Notes under the pieces: model-generated | Told to the model about the DNA's origin: nothing | The model's database searches: none | Seen by the model: only the letters and a program-made list of their open reading frames with translations | Origin: an uncultured Oscillospiraceae bacterium | GTDB taxonomy: Bacteria > Bacillota > Clostridia > Oscillospirales > Oscillospiraceae | NCBI GenBank assembly: GCA_944385665.1 | Contig: CALWYB010000025.1 | Coordinates: 1-34,487, forward strand | Direction: 5' to 3' | Length of the DNA stretch: 34,487 bases | Program-made: the position numbers and the translations under genes | Shown here: positions 15,986 through 23,185 of the stretch, one piece after another | Numbering within the stretch: position 1 is the stretch's first letter | Layout: the number at the start of each line of letters is the position of its first letter

Positions 15986-17224
15986 ATGCTGCTGAAAGAT
16001 CTGCACCTGGGCAACACCCAGGAGACGGTGGACATTCGGGTCACCGACGGGAAGTTTGCACAGATCGCTCCCAACCTGGAGCCCATCCCCGGGGAGGAGA
16101 CGGTTACGGACTGCGCGGGCAAGATGGTGCTGCCCCCCTTTGTGGAGTCTCACGTACACCTGGATACCTGCCTGACGGCGGGCCGCCCCCGCTGGAACCT
16201 CACCGGAACCCTGTTTGAGGGTATCCAGTGCTGGGAGGAGTACAAGCCTTTCCTCACCAAGCAGGAGGTCAAGGAGCGGGTGAACAAGGCCATCCGCATG
16301 CAGGCCGCCAACGGCATCCAGTATGTGCGCACCCATGTGGACATCAACGACCCCAAGCTCACCGCTCTGGAGGCCATCCTGGAGCTGCGGGAGGAGGTCC
16401 GGGACTACATGGACATCCAGATCGTAGCCTTTCCCCAGTATGGCATCCTGAGCTACCCCAAGGGGGCGGAGCTGCTGGAGCAGGCCCTGAAGATGGGAGC
16501 CGACGCCGCGGGCGCCATTCCTCACTTTGAGTTTACCCGGGAGTACTCCGTGGAGTCCCTGAACATCTGCTTCGACCTGGCGCAGAAGTACAATAAGCTC
16601 ATTGACGTCCACTGCGACGAGATCGACGATGAGGCCTCCCGGGGCCTGGAGACCCTGGCCACCCGGGCCTATGAGACCGGGATGAAGGACATGGTCACCG
16701 CCTCTCACACCACTGCCATGCACAGCTACAACAACGCCTACGTCATCCGCCTCATGCGCATCCTCAAACTTTCCGGCATCAACTTTGTGGCCAACCCCTG
16801 CGTCAATGTCCACTTGGGCGGTCGGGCCGACACCTATCCCAAGCGCCGCAGCATGACCCGGGTGAAGGAGCTCACCGACGAGGGCATCAACGTCTCTTTC
16901 GGCTCCGACGATATCTTCGATCCCTGGAACCCTCTGGGCAACGCCAAGATGCGGGATCAGGTGTTTATGGGCCTGTATACCGGCCATATGCTGGGCTATG
17001 ATGAGATCGTCAACTCCTACCGCTTCGTCACCACCAATGCCGCCCGCACCCTCCACTTGGGAGATGACTACGGCATCGCAGAGGGGAAGGACGCCAACTT
17101 TGTCATCCTGGACGCAAAGGACTGGTACGACGCATTGAACTACGATGCGCCCATCTTGCGCAGTTACCGGAAAGGAAAACTCCTTGCCAGCACTGTCCCG
17201 GTGGAGACACAGGTATTCTTCTGA
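15986..17224 (+). CDS. codA: Cytosine deaminase
   Basis: 412 residues, amidohydrolase family. Converts cytosine to uracil and ammonia in the cytoplasm. Metal and catalytic residues: His56 and His58 (ESHVHLD), His209 and Glu212 (DVHCDEIDD), His241 (ASHTTAMHSY), Asp308 (GSDDIFDPW). The HCDEIDDE and FVANPCVNVHLGGRADTYPKRR blocks closely follow E. coli CodA. The loop has Ser where E. coli has His (GSDD versus GHDD), a modest change near the metal Asp. SD GAGAGGAAGG. Forms an operon with the permease for use of cytosine as nitrogen and pyrimidine source. Confidence 0.94.
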   Translation: MLLKDLHLGNTQETVDIRVTDGKFAQIAPNLEPIPGEETVTDCAGKMVLPPFVESHVHLDTCLTAGRPRWNLTGTLFEGIQCWEEYKPFLTKQEVKERVNKAIRMQAANGIQYVRTHVDINDPKLTALEAILELREEVRDYMDIQIVAFPQYGILSYPKGAELLEQALKMGADAAGAIPHFEFTREYSVESLNICFDLAQKYNKLIDVHCDEIDDEASRGLETLATRAYETGMKDMVTASHTTAMHSYNNAYVIRLMRILKLSGINFVANPCVNVHLGGRADTYPKRRSMTRVKELTDEGINVSFGSDDIFDPWNPLGNAKMRDQVFMGLYTGHMLGYDEIVNSYRFVTTNAARTLHLGDDYGIAEGKDANFVILDAKDWYDALNYDAPILRSYRKGKLLASTVPVETQVFF

Positions 17225-17237
17225 TTTCCCGGAAGAC

Positions 17238-17275
17238 AAAATGCGCCGCAGAGCAGCTGCTCTGCGGCGCATTTT
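17238..17275. terminator. Bidirectional intrinsic terminator
   Basis: A perfect 38-bp palindrome with 19-base arms meeting at 17256/17257, A-run on the left and T-run on the right, so it can stop both codBA and the converging ATPase gene. Confidence 0.9.
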
Positions 17276-17301
17276 TGTAAGGGGAATAAACTTGTCAGAG
17301 C

Positions 17302-19002
17302 TTACAGCCGTAAGCCGCGATAGCGGTTGAAGCAGGCGAAGAGTTCCTGCTTCCGAGGCCGGGCCAGGAAGGGGACTCCGGAGCGGCCCCCGCACAGGGC
17401 CTCCAGACCGTTCCGGTCCAGCAGAGCCTCCAGCTCCGCCACGATCTGGCGCAGAGTGCGGTGCCCATCCATGAGGCGCTGCTGGGTATATACCATGGCG
17501 TAGCCCAGGGCGGCGGACTGCTCCCCGTCCCGCAGCTGCTCCACATACCGCAGGTCGATGGTCTCCCGGTTAATGGATACCCCGTCCCGGCCCAGAGATT
17601 TCAGCTTGATCCGCTCCCCCCGAAACTCCGGAGAGGGGGTGGGGCGGCGTTCAAAGCTGGGCAGCGGCGCAGGCGGCAGAGGCGTGGTGTTGACCGGGAA
17701 GGCGGCGGCCTCCCGCTTGGCCAGGGCGGTGATGTCCTTGGGCACATAGCGGTCCATCTGGAGGATGGTATCCGCCACGTGGAAGTAAGCACCCGAGCTC
17801 CCCGCTACCAGGATGGTAGAGACCCCGTCCTGTTCATAGAGTTCCCGGACCCGGTCAAGAAAGGGGGTGATGGGTTCCATATCCCGGTGGATGACCCGCT
17901 GCATCAGCTCGTCCCGAACCATAAAGTTAGTGGCGCTGGTGTCCTCGTCGATGAGCAGCAGGGAGGCATCTGCCTCCAGGGCCTCCACCACGTTGGCGGC
18001 CTGGGAGGTGCTGCCGCTGGCATCCTCGGTGGAAAAGGCGGTGGTGTCCTTACCGTTGGGCAGGTCGCTGATGAACATGGAAATATCCGTGCGGCGGATG
18101 CTACGGCCGTCCTCCGAGCGGATTTTCACGGCGCTCTCGTCGGTAATCACATATTCCCGGCCATCCCCGGCGATGTGGTTGTAGACTCCAAGCTCCAGGG
18201 CTTTCAGCAGGGTGGACTTCCCGTGATAGCCGCCGCCCACGATCAGGGTGACGCCCCGCCGGATTCCCATGCCGGTGAGTTTGCCCCGGTGTGGCAGGTC
18301 CAAAGTGACCGACAGCTCCTGGGGAGAGCGGAAGGGGACCGCGTCCTTCATGGGCAGGGAGGACACCCCGGAGGAGCGGGGCAGGATGCTCCCGTCGGCC
18401 ACAAAGGCGCACAGACCCAGCTGGGGCAGCAGGTCCCGGATGGCCTGCTGGTCCTCCGCCAGATCGGCGATGGCCTGGAGCCGGGACTTGTCCAGATTGC
18501 GGCAGAACAGGCTGGACTCCACACACCGGGGAAGCAGGTCAAAGAGGATCTTCTCCAGCTCCCGGGCGTTGATAGTGCGGCCGTTGGCGGGAAAACCAAC
18601 CTCCAGACGCAGGGTGATGTTGCCGGTGCTGGGGTCCAGCTGGCAGGCGGTGCGTTCCAGCACCTCCTGGCCGCAGCGGCTGATGGAGATGAGGCCGCTG
18701 TGCCCCGAGCCCTTGGCCTGGAAGGAGGCCTGGTCGGCCAGGCGGCCAAACCGGCGGGTCAGTGCGTCCTGAAGAGCGATGCGCTGACAGGGCAGACGGT
18801 AGAGTTCCTTGGGAAAGGCCGCCTGCCGTCCGCCTACGTGGATGCTTACCTTGGAGGGGGCGGCGAAGGGGTCCCCCTGCACGTGGTCGATGGACAGCAC
18901 ATAGCCGGGAAACTGGTAGCTTCCCCGGGTGTCCTTATAAGCGGGATAGCCCCGCCGGTCAATGCGGGCGAGCAGATTTTTTAAGTCGTTGGATGTCTGC
19001 AT
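17302..19002 (-). CDS. Predicted ABC-class ATPase (PF09818-type), function unknown
   Basis: 566 residues; GGGAGG precedes the ATG at 19002. N-terminal region about 1-230 begins NLLARIDRRGYPAYKDTRGSY and has GYVLSIDHVQGDPFA, hallmarks of this family. The ATPase core has Walker A GGGYHGKST (about 253-261) and Walker B LLLIDEDTSATNF, then STILVAGSSGAYFHVADTI. A C-terminal part (about 430-566) carries a Pro-rich spacer. These are soluble stand-alone ABC ATPases without a membrane partner; no transporter gene adjoins. Role unproven in the family. Divergent from the TetR gene. Confidence 0.85.
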   Translation of the reverse strand: MQTSNDLKNLLARIDRRGYPAYKDTRGSYQFPGYVLSIDHVQGDPFAAPSKVSIHVGGRQAAFPKELYRLPCQRIALQDALTRRFGRLADQASFQAKGSGHSGLISISRCGQEVLERTACQLDPSTGNITLRLEVGFPANGRTINARELEKILFDLLPRCVESSLFCRNLDKSRLQAIADLAEDQQAIRDLLPQLGLCAFVADGSILPRSSGVSSLPMKDAVPFRSPQELSVTLDLPHRGKLTGMGIRRGVTLIVGGGYHGKSTLLKALELGVYNHIAGDGREYVITDESAVKIRSEDGRSIRRTDISMFISDLPNGKDTTAFSTEDASGSTSQAANVVEALEADASLLLIDEDTSATNFMVRDELMQRVIHRDMEPITPFLDRVRELYEQDGVSTILVAGSSGAYFHVADTILQMDRYVPKDITALAKREAAAFPVNTTPLPPAPLPSFERRPTPSPEFRGERIKLKSLGRDGVSINRETIDLRYVEQLRDGEQSAALGYAMVYTQQRLMDGHRTLRQIVAELEALLDRNGLEALCGGRSGVPFLARPRKQELFACFNRYRGLRL

Positions 19003-19095
19003 GCAATGGTTCCTCCCAGAATGCGGAAAATAATTGGACCTCTATTGTATTCCACCTGGGGGAAGAAAAGCAAGGGAGATGGATGCATATTCTGC

Positions 19096-19124
19096 TTGTA
19101 TTGTCGGGACCGCTGTGATAGAAT
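19096..19124 (+). promoter_or_regulatory. Probable promoter of the TetR gene
   Basis: TTGTAT (19096-19101), 17-base spacer, TAGAAT (19119-19124). The -10 overlaps the inverted repeat at 19122-19153, consistent with autorepression. Confidence 0.6.
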
Positions 19125-19153
19125 AAAAACGATTTCAGAATTTTGTTTTTATT
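19122..19153. promoter_or_regulatory. Candidate TetR operator: inverted repeat AATAAAAAC / GTTTTTATT
   Basis: Nine-base arms at 19122-19130 and 19145-19153, 14 bases apart, between the promoter and the tetR start. The right part (19139-19153), read on the minus strand, is AATAAAAACAAAATT, present unchanged at 19838-19852 on the other side of tetR. Confidence 0.5.
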
Positions 19154-19166
19154 GAAGGAGACAGCC

Positions 19167-19781
19167 ATGCCCAAAGTTGCGTATTCCCAGCAGGAGCGGG
19201 AAAAGGTACGGGACGCTCTGATCGCCGCCGCCTTGGAACAGATGGCCAAGCAGGGGATTCAGCACACCACAGTGGAGCAGATTTATAAGGCGGTGGGCAT
19301 CTCCCGCACCTTTTTCTACACCTTCTTTCCCACGAAGGAGGACCTGGTGGTGGAGACCCTGTACCGCCAGCAGCCAAAGGTGCTGGCCTATGCCAAGAGT
19401 CTGATGGACGACCCTGCTCTGTCCTGGCGGGAGGGGGTGCGACGGTTTATCCATTCCTGCTGCTACGGGGAAAAAAACGGCATCGCGGTTTTGACCGTAG
19501 AGGATCAGCAGCGTATTTTCCGGCGGCTCTCTCCGGAGAGCTACCGTATGTTCCGGGAGAAGCAGGGGAGACTGTTCGGCGGCCTGCTGGAGTGCTTTGG
19601 CGTGCAGGCAACCACGGAGCGGATCAGTCTCTTTACCAACCTCAGCCTGTCGGTCATGATCATCCGCCGGGCCATTCCCAATACCCTCCCCCTGTTTGTC
19701 CCCCAGGCGGCGGACGCCACCGTGGACCTGCAGATCAACGCCATCGTGGACTGGCTGGAGGGGCTGCGGGAAACCGAATAA
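19167..19781 (+). CDS. TetR-family transcriptional regulator
   Basis: 204 residues. ATG 19167 follows GAAGGAGACA; an in-frame ATG at 19143 lies before that SD. N-terminal HTH (about 10-58): REKVRDALIAAALEQMAKQG, HTTVEQIYKAVGISRTFFYTFFPTKEDLV, a clear TetR pattern. The C-terminal ligand domain is unassigned. It stands between a divergent ATPase gene and a downstream pair of unknown genes, with the same 15-base element on both sides. Probable local repressor; ligand unknown. Confidence 0.9.
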   Translation: MPKVAYSQQEREKVRDALIAAALEQMAKQGIQHTTVEQIYKAVGISRTFFYTFFPTKEDLVVETLYRQQPKVLAYAKSLMDDPALSWREGVRRFIHSCCYGEKNGIAVLTVEDQQRIFRRLSPESYRMFREKQGRLFGGLLECFGVQATTERISLFTNLSLSVMIIRRAIPNTLPLFVPQAADATVDLQINAIVDWLEGLRETE

Positions 19782-19786
19782 GTCAG

Positions 19787-19830
19787 GAATCCGTCCGGAC
19801 GGAGCCGTTCAGTTCCGACGGATTCTTTGT
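19787..19830 (+). terminator. Probable terminator after tetR
   Basis: GAATCCGTC (19787-19795) pairs with GACGGATTC (19817-19825), followed by TTTGTT. The loop contains a further GC-rich palindrome (CCGTCCGGACGG, partly sharing the arm). Confidence 0.6.
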
Positions 19831-19837
19831 TACCCCA

Positions 19838-19852
19838 AATAAAAACAAAATT
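19838..19852 (+). repeat. Second copy of the 15-base A-rich element of the tetR promoter
   Basis: AATAAAAACAAAATT matches, base for base, the minus strand of 19139-19153. It lies about 100 bases before the next gene (19950) in an AT-rich stretch that probably holds that gene's promoter. Confidence 0.55.
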
Positions 19853-19949
19853 TAAAAATTATCTTTATTTTAGACAACAAGCAACTCCCGTTCCCACCGC
19901 GGCAACCCGGCCGCGTGAAGAAAACCATATTTTTCAGGAGGAAACGACC

Positions 19950-20435
19950 ATGGGATTGTTCAGCAAACTATTTAAGGGACCCGAGATCGACATGGAGAAG
20001 AGCCGTGCCAACGCCAAGAAAATGCGGCTGCTCTTTAACCAGGTGGTGGACAACGGAGACGACTACCGGTTGATCTTTGGGTATACGGAGGATGTGTCTC
20101 GGTTTAATTATGGCTTTGTCCACGGCAGCAAGACCAAGATCGGCAATTTGATCGTGGGCTGGAACGAGGAGAGCCAGACCATCGTGGTGGTGCCCACCGT
20201 GCCCGACCTGTCCGGCTGCGGCGACCCCACCTACTACCGCCGCAGCGAGATTTTAAAGGCCTACCAAAACAAGTATCCCACCGACGCCTTCATCATCTAT
20301 CCGGACAAGAAGAGCTACATCGGTATCAATGCCTACGACTGGCTGGAGGACGAGTCTCTGTATGTCTACGTGTCCCAGGAGGAGGAACTGGCCGCTTTTA
20401 CGGAGTTTTTCCTCAACCGGTTTGCCACCAAGTGA
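19950..20435 (+). CDS. Conserved-looking cytoplasmic protein of unknown function
   Basis: 161 residues from the ATG at 19950, preceded by AGGAGG; a longer in-frame reading from 19827 has no SD. No signal peptide or membrane helix. Begins MGLFSKLFKGPEID, then a mixed alpha/beta pattern with YRLIFGYTEDVSRFNYGF, IGNLIVGWNEESQTIVVVPT and FIIYPDKKSYIGINAYDW. I do not recognise the family. It precedes a 63-residue membrane protein by 10 bases, probably in one transcript, and may be under TetR control. Confidence 0.75.
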   Translation: MGLFSKLFKGPEIDMEKSRANAKKMRLLFNQVVDNGDDYRLIFGYTEDVSRFNYGFVHGSKTKIGNLIVGWNEESQTIVVVPTVPDLSGCGDPTYYRRSEILKAYQNKYPTDAFIIYPDKKSYIGINAYDWLEDESLYVYVSQEEELAAFTEFFLNRFATK

Positions 20436-20445
20436 GGAGACGGGC

Positions 20446-20637
20446 ATGTCTCCAGGGGCGCTGGGCGCGTTTTTGTTGGTCCTGGTCGTGGTGTTCGTGC
20501 TGGGGAATCTGTGGTTTCATCTGGTGGAGTCTCTGCTGCGGGGGATAAAACGCCTTCTGCTGAGAGACCAGGAGCCTCAGGCGTGGCATCCGCTTCCTCC
20601 GGAACCGGAGGAGAAAACCGACGTGGATCAGAAATAA
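20446..20637 (+). CDS. Small single-helix membrane protein
   Basis: 63 residues. SD GAGGAGA lies right before the ATG, overlapping the end of the previous gene's 3' region. One strong membrane helix (about 5-27, LGAFLLVLVVVFVLGNLWFHL), then a basic segment (RGIKRLLLR) and a Pro/Glu-rich tail: N-out/C-in topology by the positive-inside rule. No family recognised. Followed at once by a terminator, so it is the last gene of a two-gene unit. Confidence 0.7.
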   Translation: MSPGALGAFLLVLVVVFVLGNLWFHLVESLLRGIKRLLLRDQEPQAWHPLPPEPEEKTDVDQK

Positions 20638-20640
20638 GAG

Positions 20641-20691
20641 ATCCCCTGCTTTCGGGCTGCAAACGGGTTAAGCAGTCCGAAGGCAGGGGAT
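20641..20691. terminator. Long hairpin terminator between convergent genes
   Basis: Arms 20641-20660 and 20672-20691 pair over 20 positions with G-T pairs and an 11-base loop, then TATTTTATG. It separates the small membrane protein gene from the converging EamA gene. Confidence 0.8.
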
Positions 20692-20709
20692 ATTTTATGA
20701 CAAAAGGCC

Positions 20710-21564
20710 TCACAGCATCAGAAGGGTACCAAGCACTACGCAGATCAATCCGACGCCCGCCTTCCGGGAGAGGGTCTCGTGGAATACCACGTAGGAGAAA
20801 CCAATGGTCACCAGGATACTGAGCTTGTCGATGGGGACCACCACGCTGGCCGGGCCGTCCTGGAGGGCCTTGTAGTAGCACAGCCAGGAGCAGCCGGTAG
20901 CGATGCCGGAGAGCAGAATGAAGACCAGCTCTTTGCTGGGAATGCCGGTCAGGCTGCCCTGCTTCCCCTTGAGAAACACTACCAGCCACGCCATCACCAG
21001 CACGACGCCGGTGCGCAGGGCGGTGCCCAGGTTGGATTCCACCCCGGTGATTCCCACTTTGCCGAAGATGGAGGTCAAGCTGGCAAAGACAGCGGACAGG
21101 ATGGCGTAGATGAGCCAGGAGAAGCCAGAGGCCTGGGTAGTCTGCTCTTTTTTCTGGATCATCAGCAGGGTGCCGCCGGCAATGGCGCACAGGCCTGCCA
21201 GCTTTTTGATTCCCATGGGTTCCCCAAAAAAGAGGACGGCTAAAAGTACGGTGAGTACGATGCTGCATTTGTCAATGGGGACCACTTTGTTGATGTCACC
21301 CAGCTGGAGCGCCCGGAAGTAGCACAGCCACGAGGCGCCGGTAGCCAGACCGGACAGGATCAAAAACAGCCAGGTAAAGGAAGGAATCCGGGTAATTTCT
21401 GGTGCTGAGCCCACCAGAAATACCATCAGCCACGAGAAAATCAGCACTACAATGGTACGGATGGCGGTGGCCACCTCCGAATCCGTTTTTTTAATGCCGC
21501 ATTTTGCCAGAACCGCTGTGATTCCGGCAAAAAACGCAGAGCCCACCGCAAACAAGCCCCACAT
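20710..21564 (-). CDS. EamA/DMT-family transporter
   Basis: 284 residues, start 21564 with GGGAGG upstream (the longer in-frame start lies before the promoter). Ten hydrophobic helices in two repeated halves; the duplication is visible as WLCYFRALQLGDINKVVPID and WLCYYKALQDGPASVVVPID, each followed by a helix and FFGEP or FHETL. EamA proteins export or import metabolites such as amino acids; the substrate cannot be told. Divergent from the dehydratase-like pair, with separate promoters in the 346-base gap. Confidence 0.88.
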   Translation of the reverse strand: MWGLFAVGSAFFAGITAVLAKCGIKKTDSEVATAIRTIVVLIFSWLMVFLVGSAPEITRIPSFTWLFLILSGLATGASWLCYFRALQLGDINKVVPIDKCSIVLTVLLAVLFFGEPMGIKKLAGLCAIAGGTLLMIQKKEQTTQASGFSWLIYAILSAVFASLTSIFGKVGITGVESNLGTALRTGVVLVMAWLVVFLKGKQGSLTGIPSKELVFILLSGIATGCSWLCYYKALQDGPASVVVPIDKLSILVTIGFSYVVFHETLSRKAGVGLICVVLGTLLML

Positions 21565-21598
21565 GGCGGCTCGCCTCCCTGTGATCGATTTTGTACCT

Positions 21599-21627
21599 AT
21601 TATAGTGCGGACAGCATATACCAGCAA
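21599..21627 (-). promoter_or_regulatory. Probable promoter of the EamA gene
   Basis: Minus strand: TTGCTG (21627-21622), 17-base spacer, TATAAT (21604-21599), about 35 bases before the start codon. Confidence 0.7.
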
Positions 21628-21729
21628 GGGTCAAAAGTACGAGAATGGGTAAGAAAAGAACCATTGCGCCTGACAAAATGCCTGCTTCCTATGGGGAAAA
21701 CCAGCTAAAAACCGGGGCAGAAACTCCGA

Positions 21730-21758
21730 TTGATTTTGTGAAGTCCCGGTGATAAAAT
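21730..21758 (+). promoter_or_regulatory. Probable promoter of the dehydratase/activase operon
   Basis: TTGATT (21730-21735), 17-base spacer, TAAAAT (21753-21758). It leaves a leader of about 145 bases before the first gene. Confidence 0.6.
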
Positions 21759-21910
21759 AATCCAGATTTTACTTTTTGCGCGTCTGCATGTACTTTGCCG
21801 CGCGGGTTTTCCGGTTGTGTGCGGCCGGAGGACCCGCCGTTTTTTCGGGAGGACGGGCCGAAGGGGCCGGACATGCGGACCCAGTTCCATGGAGGGAAGA
21901 AGGAGGCACC

Positions 21911-23185
21911 ATGCAAGTCGTACAAACCTTTGGCCACGTGGTTTCCCAGTGGAGCGGACCCCACCCGGACCGGGCACGGGGGCTGCTCAAGCTGGGCTGG
22001 GAGGCCCAGAATCTGAAAAACAAGACGATGCCGGACAAACGGCTGCTGCCGGCCGATCAATACTTGGCCACCATTATGATGGATGCCATGCTCAAGCCAC
22101 TGCAAAAGCCGGAGTCCTCTGCCATTGTCAGCGTTTTTACCCCCAGTGAGATCCTTCAGGAGGCGGGACTCAACCCCTACAATGTGGAGGGTTTCTCCTG
22201 TTATCTGTCTGGTTCCCAGGCGGAGCGCACCTTTTTGCAGCAGGCGGAAAACACCGGGATCTCCGAGACCCTGTGCAGTTACCATAAGACCTTTCTGGGG
22301 GCGGCGGACAAGAAGGTACTGCCCCGGCCCAAGTGTATCGTCTATACCAACCTCACCTGCGACGCCAACCTGCTCACCTTCCGCCGTCTGGCGGAGATGT
22401 ACAAGGTACCGTATTTTTCCATCGATATCCCCATGCAGCAGAATGAGGACAACATCGCCTACGTGGCCGACCAGCTGCGGAAGCTGGCGGATTTCCTGAA
22501 GCAGGTGACCGGACGGGAGATCGACACGGAAGCCCTCAAGCTCCGGCTGCGCCGCAGCCGCCGCACGTTGGAGAAGTTCCAGGACTGCCAGCGGGCGCGG
22601 GCGGACAAGTATGTGCCCTCCGACCTGGTTACACCGCTGTACAGCGGTATGGTCAACAACATTCTGCTGGGGAGTGAGCAGGTGGAACGCTATGTGGACC
22701 AGCTCTACGAAGAGATCCAGAAGGCGCCCAAGGCCCGGGGTAAGCACATCTATTGGATGCATACCATCCCCTTCTGGTCGGAGGCCGTGCGCCATGCTCT
22801 GTCCTTCCGGGAGGAGGCGCAAATCGTAGGCTGTGAGCTCAGTCAAACCTGCGAGCCTGATTTTGACCCGGAAAAGCCCTTTGAGGCCATGGCCTACCGG
22901 ATGGTCTACCACTCTTTGAACGGCAGCGCCCTGCGCCGTATCGAGGCGGGCATCCGTCACGCCAAGGAGGCGGGGGCGGACGGCGTGGTGTGGTTCAACC
23001 ACTGGGGCTGCAAGCACACCCTGGGGGCCGCCCAGCTGGCCAAGAAGAAGTTTGAGGAGCAGGGGCTGCCTCTGCTGGTGCTGGACGGCGACGGCTGCGA
23101 CCGCAGCCACGGCGGGGAGGGGCAGACCTCCACCCGTTTGGAAGCGTTTCTTGAGATGCTGGGAGAGGGAGGAAGCAAGCAGTGA
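21911..23185 (+). CDS. 2-hydroxyacyl-CoA dehydratase family protein (HgdB/FldC/BcrB-like)
   Basis: 424 residues. ATG 21911 follows AGAAGGAGG. Family marks: VFTPSEILQEAGLNPYNVEG (76-95), SYHKTFLGA, YTNLTCDANLLTFRRLAE, VPYFSIDIP, a second-domain HWGCKHTLGAAQ, LDGDGCDRS and the closing TRLEAFLEML. Candidate cluster cysteines: Cys97, Cys122, Cys150, Cys367 and Cys396. The family binds 4Fe-4S or double-cubane clusters and performs ATP-driven, low-potential radical dehydrations or reductions. It overlaps the next gene by GTGA, so both are made together, probably as a heterodimer. No CoA-transferase or acyl-CoA dehydrogenase gene is nearby, so neither substrate nor CoA dependence is shown; a double-cubane cluster protein is an alternative. 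Confidence 0.85.
   Translation: MQVVQTFGHVVSQWSGPHPDRARGLLKLGWEAQNLKNKTMPDKRLLPADQYLATIMMDAMLKPLQKPESSAIVSVFTPSEILQEAGLNPYNVEGFSCYLSGSQAERTFLQQAENTGISETLCSYHKTFLGAADKKVLPRPKCIVYTNLTCDANLLTFRRLAEMYKVPYFSIDIPMQQNEDNIAYVADQLRKLADFLKQVTGREIDTEALKLRLRRSRRTLEKFQDCQRARADKYVPSDLVTPLYSGMVNNILLGSEQVERYVDQLYEEIQKAPKARGKHIYWMHTIPFWSEAVRHALSFREEAQIVGCELSQTCEPDFDPEKPFEAMAYRMVYHSLNGSALRRIEAGIRHAKEAGADGVVWFNHWGCKHTLGAAQLAKKKFEEQGLPLLVLDGDGCDRSHGGEGQTSTRLEAFLEMLGEGGSKQ

Larger units (their letters stand above)
21565..21910. other. 346-base divergent intergenic region with a long GC-rich leader
   Basis: Holds the two opposed promoters listed separately and, from about 21765 to 21900, a leader of the plus-strand operon rich in GC blocks and a T6 run (21839-21844 region). 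Several weak pairings are possible (CCGG...CCGG around 21810-21826) but none is a clear riboswitch or terminator. An open frame continues upstream from the first gene through this leader, but its codons look unlike a protein and it has no SD. Confidence 0.5.
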
